The position numbers and the translations under genes are program-made. Source: Hepsetus odoe (taxonomy: Eukaryota; Chordata; Actinopteri; Characiformes; Hepsetidae). From it: a stretch of DNA of 64,000 bases. The notes beneath the pieces were generated by a model. It saw only the letters and a list, made by a program, of their open reading frames with translations. It was not told the DNA's origin and ran no database searches. Position 1 is the first letter of the stretch, and the number at the start of each line of letters is the position of its first letter. The DNA lies in the NCBI GenBank assembly GCA_017165825.1, contig CM029372.1, positions 10,027,502 through 10,091,501 on the forward strand, given 5' to 3'. This document shows, piece after piece, positions 61,922 through 64,000 of this stretch.

Positions 61922-63457
61922 TATGTGTGTGTGTGTGGGAGGAATAAATGTGTGCAGAGAGCCTGCAGAAACCATTCGCATGGTAACATTTTACATTTTA
62001 ATATTTTAGTGTTAATATTTAACTCTTTATCGTTCTGTAAAAATTCACAGACATTACATTTGAAATTTCAGATCTCGGTCAGACACCAAATCATGACTTT
62101 AAAAACTCTAATAACAATTTACAGATTGAGTGTTATAGTTAATTAGAAGAAACCGTAACACAGTATTGCACGTATAAAACTCATCACAGGCCTGGCTTGC
62201 CGTTGATTTTCCTCCTTCCCTTTTTTTTTTGTATCGGTTGTGGTCACTTACATCATGTGGTCACATGTTCATGAGCATCCTCACTAGTGGCTTCAAATTT
62301 CAGACAGTATTTATGCAATATTTTCTACCATGCTGTAAGACTGTGAGGCCAACACACACACACACACACACACACGTTCACATACTCATTTAGGCAGTTT
62401 AACTTGCACATGGATTCATTTGGCTCTGTGAGGGACAGACGACCTCTCTTTTTATTGCCCTGTGAGCTTCACTTACGTCTAAAAAATGTAAAAAATAAAA
62501 ATATTAAAATGTGTTTGTGTGTGTGTGTGTGTTTAGCTTTCTCCTGGCTCAGATGAAGATCATGAAGGTCCAGTCAGTGAGAAGTTGGGGAGGATTCAGT
62601 TCAGCGTGGGTTACAGTTTCCAAGATTCTACTCTTACTGTCAAAATCATGAAAGGTCAAGACCTGCCTGCTAAAGACTTCTCTGGAACCTCTGACCCTTT
62701 TGTTAAAATATATCTGCTACCTGACAAAAAGCACAAACTGGAGACTAAGGTGAAGAGGAAGAACCTTAATCCTCACTGGAATGAAACATTTCTTTTTGAA
62801 GGTTTGTCTTTTCCTATGATTAGTTCTCCAGTCACAGTCCAGTATTGAACTGCACTCAGAAAAGGGTGTTTATCGGACTTTGGACATGGCATGCATCTCA
62901 CTGATGAGTGCTGGGATAAACTCGAGCACCTCCTCAGAAATAGCATACTGTTTCTATTTTTCACAACCCAGACTTTTTGTGGATAAAATGTGCAATATCA
63001 TTAAAGATCCCATTATCCCATCTTAATCTTTTTGCCATTACTACTTTGGTTGACGCTAATTCTGCTGGAATAGTTTGGAATTTATTCAGAAATGTTTATA
63101 TTTTATATCATAATTAACACAGAAGTATAATAGTTACACACTTTTATATCATGAGGAATTTTCTGGTCAGATAAGTTTGTTTTTTCCCTGTTCCTATTAC
63201 TGTCATTGACAAAAAAAAACAGCTTACTGCACCACTCAAAGTGAGTATTGACAACATGTGACATTTTTGCCCCTCTTCTTTGGCTAGGCTTTCCATACGA
63301 GAAGGTGCGGGAGCGTACGTTGTATCTGCAGGTGCTGGATTATGACCGCTTTAGCAGAAATGACCCCATAGGAGAGGTGTCCATCCCACTAAACAAAGTG
63401 GAGCTTGGCCACAACCAGACTTTTTGGAAGGAGCTGAAACCATGCAGTGATGGCAGT
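8423..63457 (+). CDS. syt7: synaptotagmin-7, partial gene (exons 2-10, joined)
   Basis: Gene-level entry. The coding segments are 8423-8526, 29072-29151, 30675-30809, 37299-37466, 40692-41093, 47824-47940, 61624-61735, 62537-62801 and 63288-63457, 1,553 nt in total. Together they give one transmembrane helix, a juxtamembrane cysteine cluster, a long linker and one complete C2A domain, in the order known for synaptotagmin-7. All junctions keep phase (1/0, 0/2, 2/2 four times, 2/0, 0/1, 1/0) and use AG acceptors and GT donors. Family knowledge: SYT7 is a vesicle, lysosome and plasma-membrane Ca2+ sensor that binds phospholipids and SNAREs to drive slow or asynchronous exocytosis. Missing from the window are the first coding exon (short luminal N-terminus) and the C2B exons. 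Leaving out the four cassette exons removes 822 nt (274 codons) without changing frame. Identity is very secure; which teleost paralogue (a or b) is not. Confidence 0.95.
8559..8620 (+). repeat. (CA)31 microsatellite, 33 bases after exon 2
   Basis: Perfect CA run close to the exon 2 donor. CA repeats in introns bind hnRNP L (established) and can modulate inclusion of nearby exons (inference for this case). Confidence 0.95.
10120..11640 (+). mobile_element. RTE-clade LINE, 5' part with endonuclease remnant
   Basis: Plus-strand frames show an apurinic endonuclease start: RALNVGSMTGKGRELADMMV, then RRKVDILCVQETKWKG (about 10425-10540), typical of RTE/BovB elements. A second conserved part lies at 10680-11045: VVDFAKRMEMAVVNTYFKLR, SGGRCSQVDYVLCRR and SLAKQHRMVVCRMTLEV. 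A weaker stretch (about 11230-11430) continues toward the reverse transcriptase (EGEKDLYELA, then GNVLTNEQS). Several frameshifts and internal deletions, and no reverse transcriptase core, so it is inactive and truncated. Confidence 0.85.
10675..11049 (+). pseudogene. RTE endonuclease/linker remnant, longest open frame
   Basis: Open frame of 124 codons within the LINE. It starts at a chance codon (ATGGAGAATGC) and reads the end of the endonuclease and the linker before the reverse transcriptase. The GGRCSQVDYVLCR block is the conserved C-terminal endonuclease motif (S-x-x-D-Y/H-x-L). Retains enough to assign the clade but not a function. Confidence 0.7.
11996..12055 (+). repeat. Alternating purine-pyrimidine (GT/GC)n
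   Basis: GTGTGTG passes into GCGCGTGCGTG and GTGCGTGCGTGCATGCG, a strictly alternating stretch with Z-DNA potential. Confidence 0.85.
13068..13160 (+). repeat. (TG)n then (GA)n compound repeat
   Basis: TG with two TTTG interruptions, ending in GAGAGAGAGAGAAAGACAGA. Confidence 0.92.
13420..13620 (+). repeat. Common fish interspersed repeat
   Basis: GCATCCTGGACGGGCCGTCA, the CACACTCACACAGTCACTCT body and the closing CATGTCTTTGGACTGTGGGA GGAAAC are familiar from many fish genomes as part of an interspersed repeat. I cannot name the family. A 30-base piece (ACTCACACRGTCACTCTTAG) is duplicated in tandem. Confidence 0.6.
14666..14887 (+). mobile_element. SINE copy (plus, 5' truncated)
   Basis: Starts near the middle of the tRNA-like head (GGATCGGAAGATTGTGGATT), keeps the box B region and the whole body (GGTTGCCCTGAGGTACCCTT) and ends TCACTCTCACCTT. 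Box A is lost. Confidence 0.8.
16039..16175. repeat. Possible palindromic MITE (Angel-like)
   Basis: The left end GGTCTCGGGCATGGATTAAG CCTGGCCTTGAACTA and the right end TTAGGTCTAATCTGGGTCTT GGAAACTGGT are roughly complementary. Both resemble the GATTAAGCCTAGTCCTGGAC ends of short palindromic fish elements. The pairing is imperfect. Confidence 0.4.
17464..17615 (+). mobile_element. SINE copy, variant with different tail
   Basis: The head GGGGCAGCGGTGGCCTAGGG and box B GGGGGTTCGAACCCC are clear. After GTGCCGTCCCCGTCATGCAC the tail switches to CCTGCGATGGGCTGGCGACC instead of the usual GCTTTCAATAGCTGCC. The complement of that tail recurs at 25755, so this is a second SINE subfamily. Confidence 0.8.
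18727..18949 (+). mobile_element. SINE copy (plus, small deletion in head)
   Basis: GGGGCAGCGGTGGCC is followed directly by AAATTGGAAGATTGTGGG, so about 25 bases around the CTAGTGGTTAG box are missing. The body and the CACTTTCACT tail are well kept. Confidence 0.85.
19045..19085 (+). repeat. (CA)20 microsatellite
   Basis: Perfect run after CACACCCACAAA. Confidence 0.92.
19806..19945 (+). mobile_element. Different tRNA-derived SINE (small)
   Basis: GGTGACTGAGTGGATTAGGG resembles a tRNA box A, and GTTTGATCCCAGGATG resembles box B about 60 bases later. The text GCTCTGCACCAGGAGCC recalls a common fish SINE head. No tail motif shared with the main family. Confidence 0.5.
20368..20915 (-). mobile_element. 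Fold-back Tc1-derived MITE, copy 3 (opposite orientation)
   Basis: Begins CAGTGCTGTGCAAATGTTTT and ends GCCTACAACTTTTGCACGTTA before TATATA. The transposase tail lies on the minus strand at 20506-20691, with TSTEDLWLVLQDVWNNLPAE and KAKGGHTKY. The second arm begins at GGGGGCCAGAAGAACTGATG, the same junction seen in copy 2 read from the other side. Sharing an identical rearrangement shows that copies 2 and 3 derive from one founder. Confidence 0.87.
20506..20691 (-). pseudogene. Tc1 transposase C-terminal fragment in MITE copy 3
   Basis: Minus-strand frame of 61 codons ending KAKGGHTKY. Compared with copy 2 it has NNLPAEFLQKL for NNRPAEFLQKL and RIYADLKAK for RIDAVLKAK. Only the tail of the transposase remains and no catalytic residues are present. 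Confidence 0.8.
20930..21156 (+). mobile_element. SINE copy (plus) next to MITE copy 3
   Basis: Head CCTCAGGTGGTCTAGTGGTT, then GGTTGCCCTTTGTTACCCTT and the body, ending CAGTCACTTTCACTT. It begins about 15 bases after the end of the MITE, with TA-rich sequence between them. Confidence 0.82.
22271..22928 (+). repeat. Pentanucleotide array (TTCTR)n, about 130 units
   Basis: A 658-base run of TTCTG and TTCTA units with occasional variants (TTCCA, TGGTC, TACTA, and GCTCT as GCTCTGCTCT). Higher-order blocks recur, such as TTCTAATCTGGTCTG at 22433, 22497 and 22563. A short satellite island of the same unit lies at 22039-22072. Long open frames through it (LFYSVLFYS) are by-products of the repeat. 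Confidence 0.95.
23836..24018. repeat. Head-to-head (GT)21 and (CA)40
   Basis: GT run at 23836-23878, a 60-base spacer of mostly unique sequence, then a CA run at 23939-24018. The two runs are complementary in the same transcript and can form a perfect stem of about 40 base pairs. Confidence 0.95.
24477..24519 (+). repeat. (GT)21 microsatellite
   Basis: Perfect run ending in GCG. Confidence 0.92.
25755..25997 (-). mobile_element. SINE copy (minus), subfamily with CATCCATCCATTATCTGCCG tail
   Basis: Read on the minus strand: GGTGGCCTAGTGGTTAGGGC, box B GGGGGTTCGAACCCC, GGTACCCTTGAGCAAGGTGC, then CTCCCTGCGATGGGCTGGCG and a tail of GGATGGATGG repeats. Well preserved, CpG-rich and therefore comparatively young. 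Confidence 0.88.
26946..27048 (+). repeat. Imperfect (GT)n with GCGCCTGTGTGT units
   Basis: Repeats of about 18 bases built from TGTGTGTTTGTGTGCGCCTG recur three times inside the run. Confidence 0.8.
28995..29049 (+). repeat. (CT)n tract 22 bases before exon 3
   Basis: CT run with GCTCTCGCT interruptions directly in the acceptor region of exon 3. It doubles as the pyrimidine tract, and CU-rich RNA is a known PTB ligand. Confidence 0.92.
29072..29151 (+). CDS. syt7: syt7 exon 3: basic juxtamembrane linker
   Basis: Exon of 80 nt between a (CT)-rich acceptor (TCTCTAG) and donor GTAGGT. It encodes 26 residues beginning GKRNKPGVESVGTPDS and ending RGRGEKKAI, plus the two bases AA of a split codon. 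Mammalian SYT7 has [20 protein letters not shown] and then EKKAIK at this place, so VGTPDS, RGR and EKKAI are directly conserved. The lysine/arginine-rich stretch lies on the cytosolic face just after the palmitoylated cysteines. The split codon becomes K or N depending on which exon follows: G from exon 7 gives AAG (K), while T or C from exons 4, 5, 6 or 8 gives N. At 80 nt with phase 0 to 2, skipping this exon would break the frame, so it is probably constitutive. Confidence 0.95.
29678..29728 (+). repeat. (TG)n in intron 3
   Basis: TG run with one TATG interruption. Confidence 0.92.
30675..30809 (+). CDS. syt7: syt7 exon 4: cassette linker exon (DLDRDFWNNN)
   Basis: Exon of 135 nt, exactly 45 codons, entering and leaving in phase 2. 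Acceptor CTGGCCTTCAG, donor GTGAGT. It reads DLDRDFWNNNDSN, then WSSYPPKEFVLN, then ISPYAPYGDPRLTL. I recall nearly the same residues in the longer mammalian SYT7 splice forms (SSYPPKEFILNISPYAPYGDPRL), so this is a conserved alternative exon rather than a fish novelty. The string is rich in aromatic residues and prolines with no evident fold, and strong conservation in a disordered linker suggests a binding motif. Symmetric phase means inclusion or skipping keeps the C2 domains in frame. Confidence 0.93.
33853..34962 (-). mobile_element. Tc1-like transposon, near full length but decayed
   Basis: Flanked by TA on both sides, with inverted ends CACTGTGTGCACAGTTATTA and TAATAATTGTGCACACAGTG. 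Length 1,110 bases, slightly under the usual Tc1 size. On the minus strand the N-terminal DNA-binding domain is readable (about 34549-34740): SKLIKSLSEGCSTYEIAEIL, then GRDHKTIKRF, a helix-turn-helix of the Tc1 type. The rest of the frame (about 34080-34540) has several stops. The right end has a tandem near-duplicate of ATAAATGATGAAATACTCAAAAT-like text (34867-34933). Confidence 0.85.
34549..34824 (-). pseudogene. Tc1-like transposase N-terminal domain remnant
   Basis: The open frame covers the helix-turn-helix region, from SEKSKLIKSLSEGCSTYEIA through ILGRDHKTIKRF to VHKKRVERKRHK. The conserved stretch begins around residue 40 of the frame; the residues before it come from the element's leader. 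Downstream the frame is lost to stops, so no full transposase can be made. Confidence 0.75.
37155..37296 (+). promoter_or_regulatory. 142-nt AG-exclusion zone before exon 5
   Basis: No AG occurs between the one at 37153-37154 and the acceptor AG at 37297-37298. The last 60 bases are rich in C and T. Less extreme than the zones before exons 6 and 7, but longer than those of exons 3, 4 and 8 (92, 44 and 87 bases by my count). Confidence 0.5.
37299..37466 (+). CDS. syt7: syt7 exon 5: cassette linker exon (Gly/Ser-rich, QTVQSHMHSGDLKNGK end)
   Basis: Exon of 168 nt (56 codons), phase 2 to 2, acceptor CCTCCTGCCCAG, donor GTGAGT. Joined to exon 4 the split codon AA+C gives N, producing the LTLNGAVPGG join expected from the mammalian RLSLNG. 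The first half is glycine-rich (GGQKGSHGCRGGDVGGPSRS). The second half reads SDSVKSMVMGGSKACRWQTVQ and then SHMHSGDLKNGK. RSDS and SVKS are candidate phosphorylation sites by inspection only. The acceptor is preceded by 142 bases without AG. I recognise this as alternative linker by position, phase and the NG join; the glycine-rich part I cannot match to a specific mammalian exon from memory. Confidence 0.85.
38983..39224 (+). repeat. Two (CT)n tracts in a pyrimidine-rich block
   Basis: CT runs at 38983-39017 and 39179-39224, with CTTTCTCTTTT-type sequence between them. No conserved protein is encoded; the long open frames here are low-complexity. Confidence 0.9.
40039..40689 (+). promoter_or_regulatory. 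651-nt AG-exclusion zone and pyrimidine tract before exon 6
   Basis: Reading every base from the AG at 40037-40038 to the acceptor AG at 40690-40691 finds no AG dinucleotide. About 40 would be expected by chance. From about 40160 onward the strand is mostly C and T. Established knowledge: an AG-free zone marks the region between a distant branch point and its acceptor and is typical of regulated exons; long pyrimidine tracts recruit PTB and U2AF65. Branch-point-like strings occur at CCTAAC (about 40164) and GCTGAC (about 40405); which one is used cannot be told. Confidence 0.8.
40692..41093 (+). CDS. syt7: syt7 exon 6: long cassette linker exon (402 nt)
   Basis: Exon of 402 nt (134 codons), phase 2 to 2, from GCCCGCACAG to donor GTGAGT. 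It begins FADLESMPLSGATPRPRTLL, continues RQQSLQQPL and QSLGQLHPQPT, then has a glycine-rich tract (residues about 60-105). It ends WDYVMSQIKNRGLDVKSFL, the last residue being completed by exon 7. The ending fits the start of the next exon (LEGKMVVLSL), which I recall as conserved in long mammalian forms. RQQS is a candidate basophilic-kinase or 14-3-3 site, by inspection only. The low-complexity glycine/serine/arginine middle is expected to be disordered. The same frame stays open far upstream (to 39841), but no AG exists between 40039 and 40689, so the acceptor at 40691 fixes the start. Confidence 0.87.
43821..44047 (-). mobile_element. SINE copy (minus) in intron 6
   Basis: Tail TTGCAAGTGAAAGG at left, then GCGCCCAGGGAACAGTGATG and TACCTCAGGGCAACCTACTG, and the head complement CCTAACCAGTAGGCCATCAC at right. 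Lies 3.8 kb upstream of exon 7. Confidence 0.85.
45141..45170 (+). repeat. (GT)15 microsatellite
   Basis: Perfect run in intron 6. Confidence 0.92.
47618..47821 (+). promoter_or_regulatory. 204-nt AG-exclusion zone before exon 7
   Basis: No AG between the one at 47616-47617 and the acceptor at 47822-47823. The zone is T-rich and then CT-rich and includes a T14 run. Branch-point-like CTAAAC lies near its upstream end (about 47626), about 195 bases from the exon. Inferred to be the extended splice acceptor region of a regulated exon. Confidence 0.65.
47824..47940 (+). CDS. syt7: syt7 exon 7: cassette linker exon (EGKMVVLSL)
   Basis: Exon of 117 nt (39 codons), phase 2 to 2. The first base G completes CT from exon 6 to leucine, or AA from exon 3 to lysine. 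It then reads EGKMVVLSLAIGVAEQDDFA, NLPDLQEVPPSQETPSDK. Long mammalian SYT7 has EGKMVVLSLVLGLSEQDDFA at this place, a close match. The end AG becomes S or R with the next exon. The donor AG|GTACCC is weak and is followed within 12 bases by a (TG)n tract. The acceptor has a pyrimidine-rich, AG-free stretch of 204 bases. Weak donor plus long AG-free zone fits regulated inclusion. An alternative donor at 47895 (GAG|GTACCA) would shorten the exon but lose the conserved DK ending. Confidence 0.92.
47952..48021 (+). repeat. (TG)n starting 12 bases after exon 7
   Basis: Two TG runs separated by AGAGAGTGAG, close to a weak donor. UG-rich RNA is bound by CELF and TDP-43 type proteins (established); an effect on exon 7 is inference. 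Confidence 0.93.
48601..48870 (+). mobile_element. SINE copy (plus), most complete
   Basis: Full head GGGGCAGCGGTGGCCTAGTG GTTAGG (box A), then box B GGTTCGATTCC 30 bases on. The body GGTTGCCCTGAGGTACCC and GCTTTCAATAGCTGCCC leads to a tail of repeated TTTCACTT. Best reference copy of the family in this window. Lies 0.66 kb downstream of exon 7. Confidence 0.9.
49382..49630 (+). mobile_element. SINE copy (plus)
   Basis: Head GATGGCCTAGTGGTTAGGGG, box B GGGTTCAACCCCC, body and CACTTTCACTTTCAAG tail. Second plus copy within 0.8 kb. Confidence 0.88.
50777..51017. repeat. (GT)n and (CA)19 in opposite orientation
   Basis: Interrupted GT repeat at 50777-50870 and CA run at 50979-51017, 110 bases apart. 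Confidence 0.88.
51276..51338 (+). repeat. (CT)n microsatellite
   Basis: CT run with CCCC interruption toward the right end. Confidence 0.92.
52562..52662 (+). mobile_element. Tc1-like element sliver
   Basis: The text GTATCTTTGGCAGCAATAAC, followed by AGTCTTGAG and TCCTACCAGCTTGACGCC, resembles the untranslated part of a widespread fish DNA transposon as I remember it (TTTGGCAGCAATTACAGCCT). No inverted ends or coding motifs are visible. It directly abuts a minus-strand SINE starting at 52668. Confidence 0.45.
52668..52921 (-). mobile_element. SINE copy (minus)
   Basis: Tail AAGTGAAGTGAAAGTGAC at left, the middle CAGCAGTGGGCAGCAATACG and a degenerate head at right (TAGTCACTTGGCCATCGCTG). 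More diverged than the other copies. Confidence 0.82.
53264..53525 (-). mobile_element. SINE copy (minus) with a small inverted piece at its head
   Basis: Tail TTTGAAGTGAAAGTGAAAGT at left and the body through TACCTCCGGACAACCTACCG. The head breaks off after GATTCGAACACATGATCTTC. The last 30 bases (GCTTGAATCCCTTACTGGTA GGTTGC) are box B plus body in the opposite orientation. Confidence 0.82.
53830..54098. repeat. (CA)21 and (GT)n in opposite orientation
   Basis: CA run at 53830-53874 and GT run at 54043-54098, with unique sequence between. Confidence 0.9.
55338..55378 (+). repeat. (GT)20 microsatellite
   Basis: Perfect run; a shorter (TG)10 lies at 55863-55884. Confidence 0.92.
56919..56960 (+). 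repeat. (AC)21 microsatellite
   Basis: Perfect run; a further (AC)n with one GC lies at 57221-57257. Confidence 0.92.
57533..57758 (+). repeat. (GTGTGC)n/(GT)n cluster
   Basis: Six GTGTGC hexamers followed by (GT)n at 57533-57617, then a second (TG)n at 57714-57758. Strictly alternating purine-pyrimidine throughout each run. Confidence 0.93.
58955..59028 (+). repeat. (CT)n with regular GCTCTC interruptions
   Basis: About 74 bases of CT, with CGCTCTC at several points in the right half. Confidence 0.93.
61559..61591 (+). repeat. (TCTG)8 before exon 8
   Basis: Tetranucleotide run ending 32 bases before the exon 8 acceptor, forming the upstream part of its pyrimidine-rich region. Confidence 0.92.
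61624..61735 (+). CDS. syt7: syt7 exon 8: pre-C2A linker (SSVSDLANSLTGDMVM)
   Basis: Exon of 112 nt, acceptor CTGTCTGCAG, donor GTAAGA, phase 2 to 0. After the split codon it encodes 37 residues: RNMGNKPANSPKGQPPDADG, then HSSVSDLANSLTGDMVM. The mammalian counterpart ends SSVSDLVNSLTSEMLM, so the C-terminal half is clearly conserved while the first half has diverged. It is the common exon that all cassette combinations rejoin. The acceptor is supplied with pyrimidines by a (TCTG)n repeat at 61559-61591. The first base T makes N after exons 3, 4 or 5, L after exon 6 and S after exon 7. Confidence 0.93.
61863..61937 (+). repeat. (GT)n in intron 8
   Basis: GT run of about 50 bases followed by TATGTGTGTATG. 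Confidence 0.92.
62512..62533 (+). repeat. (TG)n within the exon 9 splice acceptor
   Basis: TGTGTTTGTGTGTGTGTGTG ends three bases before the TTTAG acceptor (TG and TTTAG overlap). It occupies the place of the normal pyrimidine tract. A (CA)11 lies at 62353-62375 in the same intron. Confidence 0.9.
62537..62801 (+). CDS. syt7: syt7 exon 9: C2A domain, N-terminal part
   Basis: Exon of 265 nt, phase 0 to 1, acceptor TGTGTGTTTAG, donor GTTTGT (non-consensus). It encodes LSPGSDEDHEGPVSEKLGR, then the first strands of C2A: IQFSVGYSFQDSTLTVKIMK, GQDLPAKDFSGTSDPFVKIY, LLPDKKHKLETKVKRKNLNP and HWNETFLFEG. Ca2+-binding loop 1 keeps both aspartates (AKD-FSGTS-D). The polybasic strand KHKLETKVKRK, used for acidic lipid and SNARE contacts in the family, is intact. 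Identity to mammalian SYT7 C2A is near complete by eye. The acceptor is unusual in having a TG repeat where a pyrimidine tract is normally found. Confidence 0.97.
63288..63457 (+). CDS. syt7: syt7 exon 10: C2A domain, C-terminal part
   Basis: Exon of 170 nt, acceptor CTTTGGCTAG, donor GTAAGT, phase 1 to 0. It reads FPYEKVRERTLYLQVLDYDR, FSRNDPIGEVSIPLNKVELG, HNQTFWKELKPCSDGS. Loop 3 has VLDYDRFSRND with the three aspartates that complete the Ca2+ site, so with exon 9 all five ligands are present and C2A should bind Ca2+. Mammalian SYT7 has nearly the same text, with differences at VRERT (VQRI in mammals) and ELGHNQ (DLTQMQ). The next exon, beyond the window, should begin with the GSRGELLLSL linker to C2B. 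Confidence 0.97.
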
Positions 63458-64000
63458 GTAAGTACTTAACTCTTAACATACTGGAAAATTAGTCAGGCCG
63501 AGGGTCCTCTCAGTCTAAATTCATGGAAGCGTTCCATTTAATCAATTTCAAGCACTGCAGATCGGGCAGTAAACACAGAGTAGCCTGCAGAACATGAGCA
63601 AATGAGGAATTCTCAGGCAGATTTTGTTCTTGATAAGAGTTAGTACATCTTAGATGGTTTAGTGAGTTTATTAAATCGGATATTATGGGCCTATAAATTG
63701 CTTTTAGTCCAAATATAAACAGGCTAAACCTTCCTCTTTTACATTACAGGCCACTGTTCTTGTAGCTTCTTGTTAATGTTGGCCCATTAGGGTGGACCCT
63801 TTTTTGCATTTACAGACATTGATGTAATTACTCCAGATCATTATAGGCCCTTTCTGTGTTTTAGATTGCTTGAAAGGCTACAGTGTGAATTATCTGTTAA
63901 GCAGTGCTTATACTTGTTTTAATTAATTATTCATTACTTAAGCTTTTTTGGAAAAACTGTAGTTTTATTGATTACCACAAACTCATTAGCTGCAGCCTTA

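Noticed and set aside
1..64000. CRISPR arrays, operons, bacterial genes or viral insertions
   Set aside because: Intron-exon structure and fish repeats show vertebrate nuclear DNA; no spaced direct repeats and no viral gene motif were seen.

Overview
The window is eukaryotic and almost certainly from a teleost fish. It is about 97% non-coding, crowded with CA/GT and CT/GA microsatellites, with Tc1-like DNA transposons, an RTE-clade LINE and many copies of a tRNA-derived SINE. All the coding sequence I can support belongs to one plus-strand gene, synaptotagmin-7 (syt7). Nine exons can be read from the transmembrane exon (8423-8526) to the second half of the C2A domain (63288-63457). Every junction has GT/AG sites and a matching reading phase. 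The first exon (short luminal N-terminus) lies upstream and the C2B exons lie downstream of the window.

Layout: 1-8422 is the end of intron 1 (microsatellites, one fold-back Tc1 MITE, a second with an adjoining Tc1 fragment, one SINE). Then comes exon 2 (transmembrane helix and cysteine cluster). Intron 2 is 20.5 kb and holds the RTE LINE, several SINEs, a third fold-back MITE and a 0.66-kb pentanucleotide array. Exon 3 (29072-29151) is followed by four consecutive linker exons: 30675-30809, 37299-37466, 40692-41093 and 47824-47940. All four are multiples of three and begin and end in phase 2, so each can be skipped or kept freely. Intron 7 (13.7 kb) contains two pairs of SINEs in opposite orientations. 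Exon 8 (61624-61735) rejoins the constitutive linker, and exons 9 and 10 encode the C2A Ca2+/phospholipid-binding domain with all five expected aspartates.

Synaptotagmin-7 is a high-affinity Ca2+ sensor for slow and asynchronous vesicle release, facilitation and lysosome exocytosis. The linker between the membrane anchor and C2A is known to be alternatively spliced, and this window contains that variable linker. The most striking non-coding signal sits immediately upstream of the 402-nt cassette exon: 651 nucleotides with no AG dinucleotide, ending exactly at the splice acceptor. Shorter AG-free zones (204 and 142 nt) precede two of the other cassette exons. This implies distant branch points and regulated splicing. 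UG, CA and CU repeats lie beside several splice sites.

The paralogue (syt7a or syt7b) cannot be settled here; the divergent transmembrane segment suggests the less conserved copy. No RNA gene, CRISPR array, second gene or promoter could be supported. All exon calls rest on my recall of the SYT7 family and on phase consistency, without a database search.
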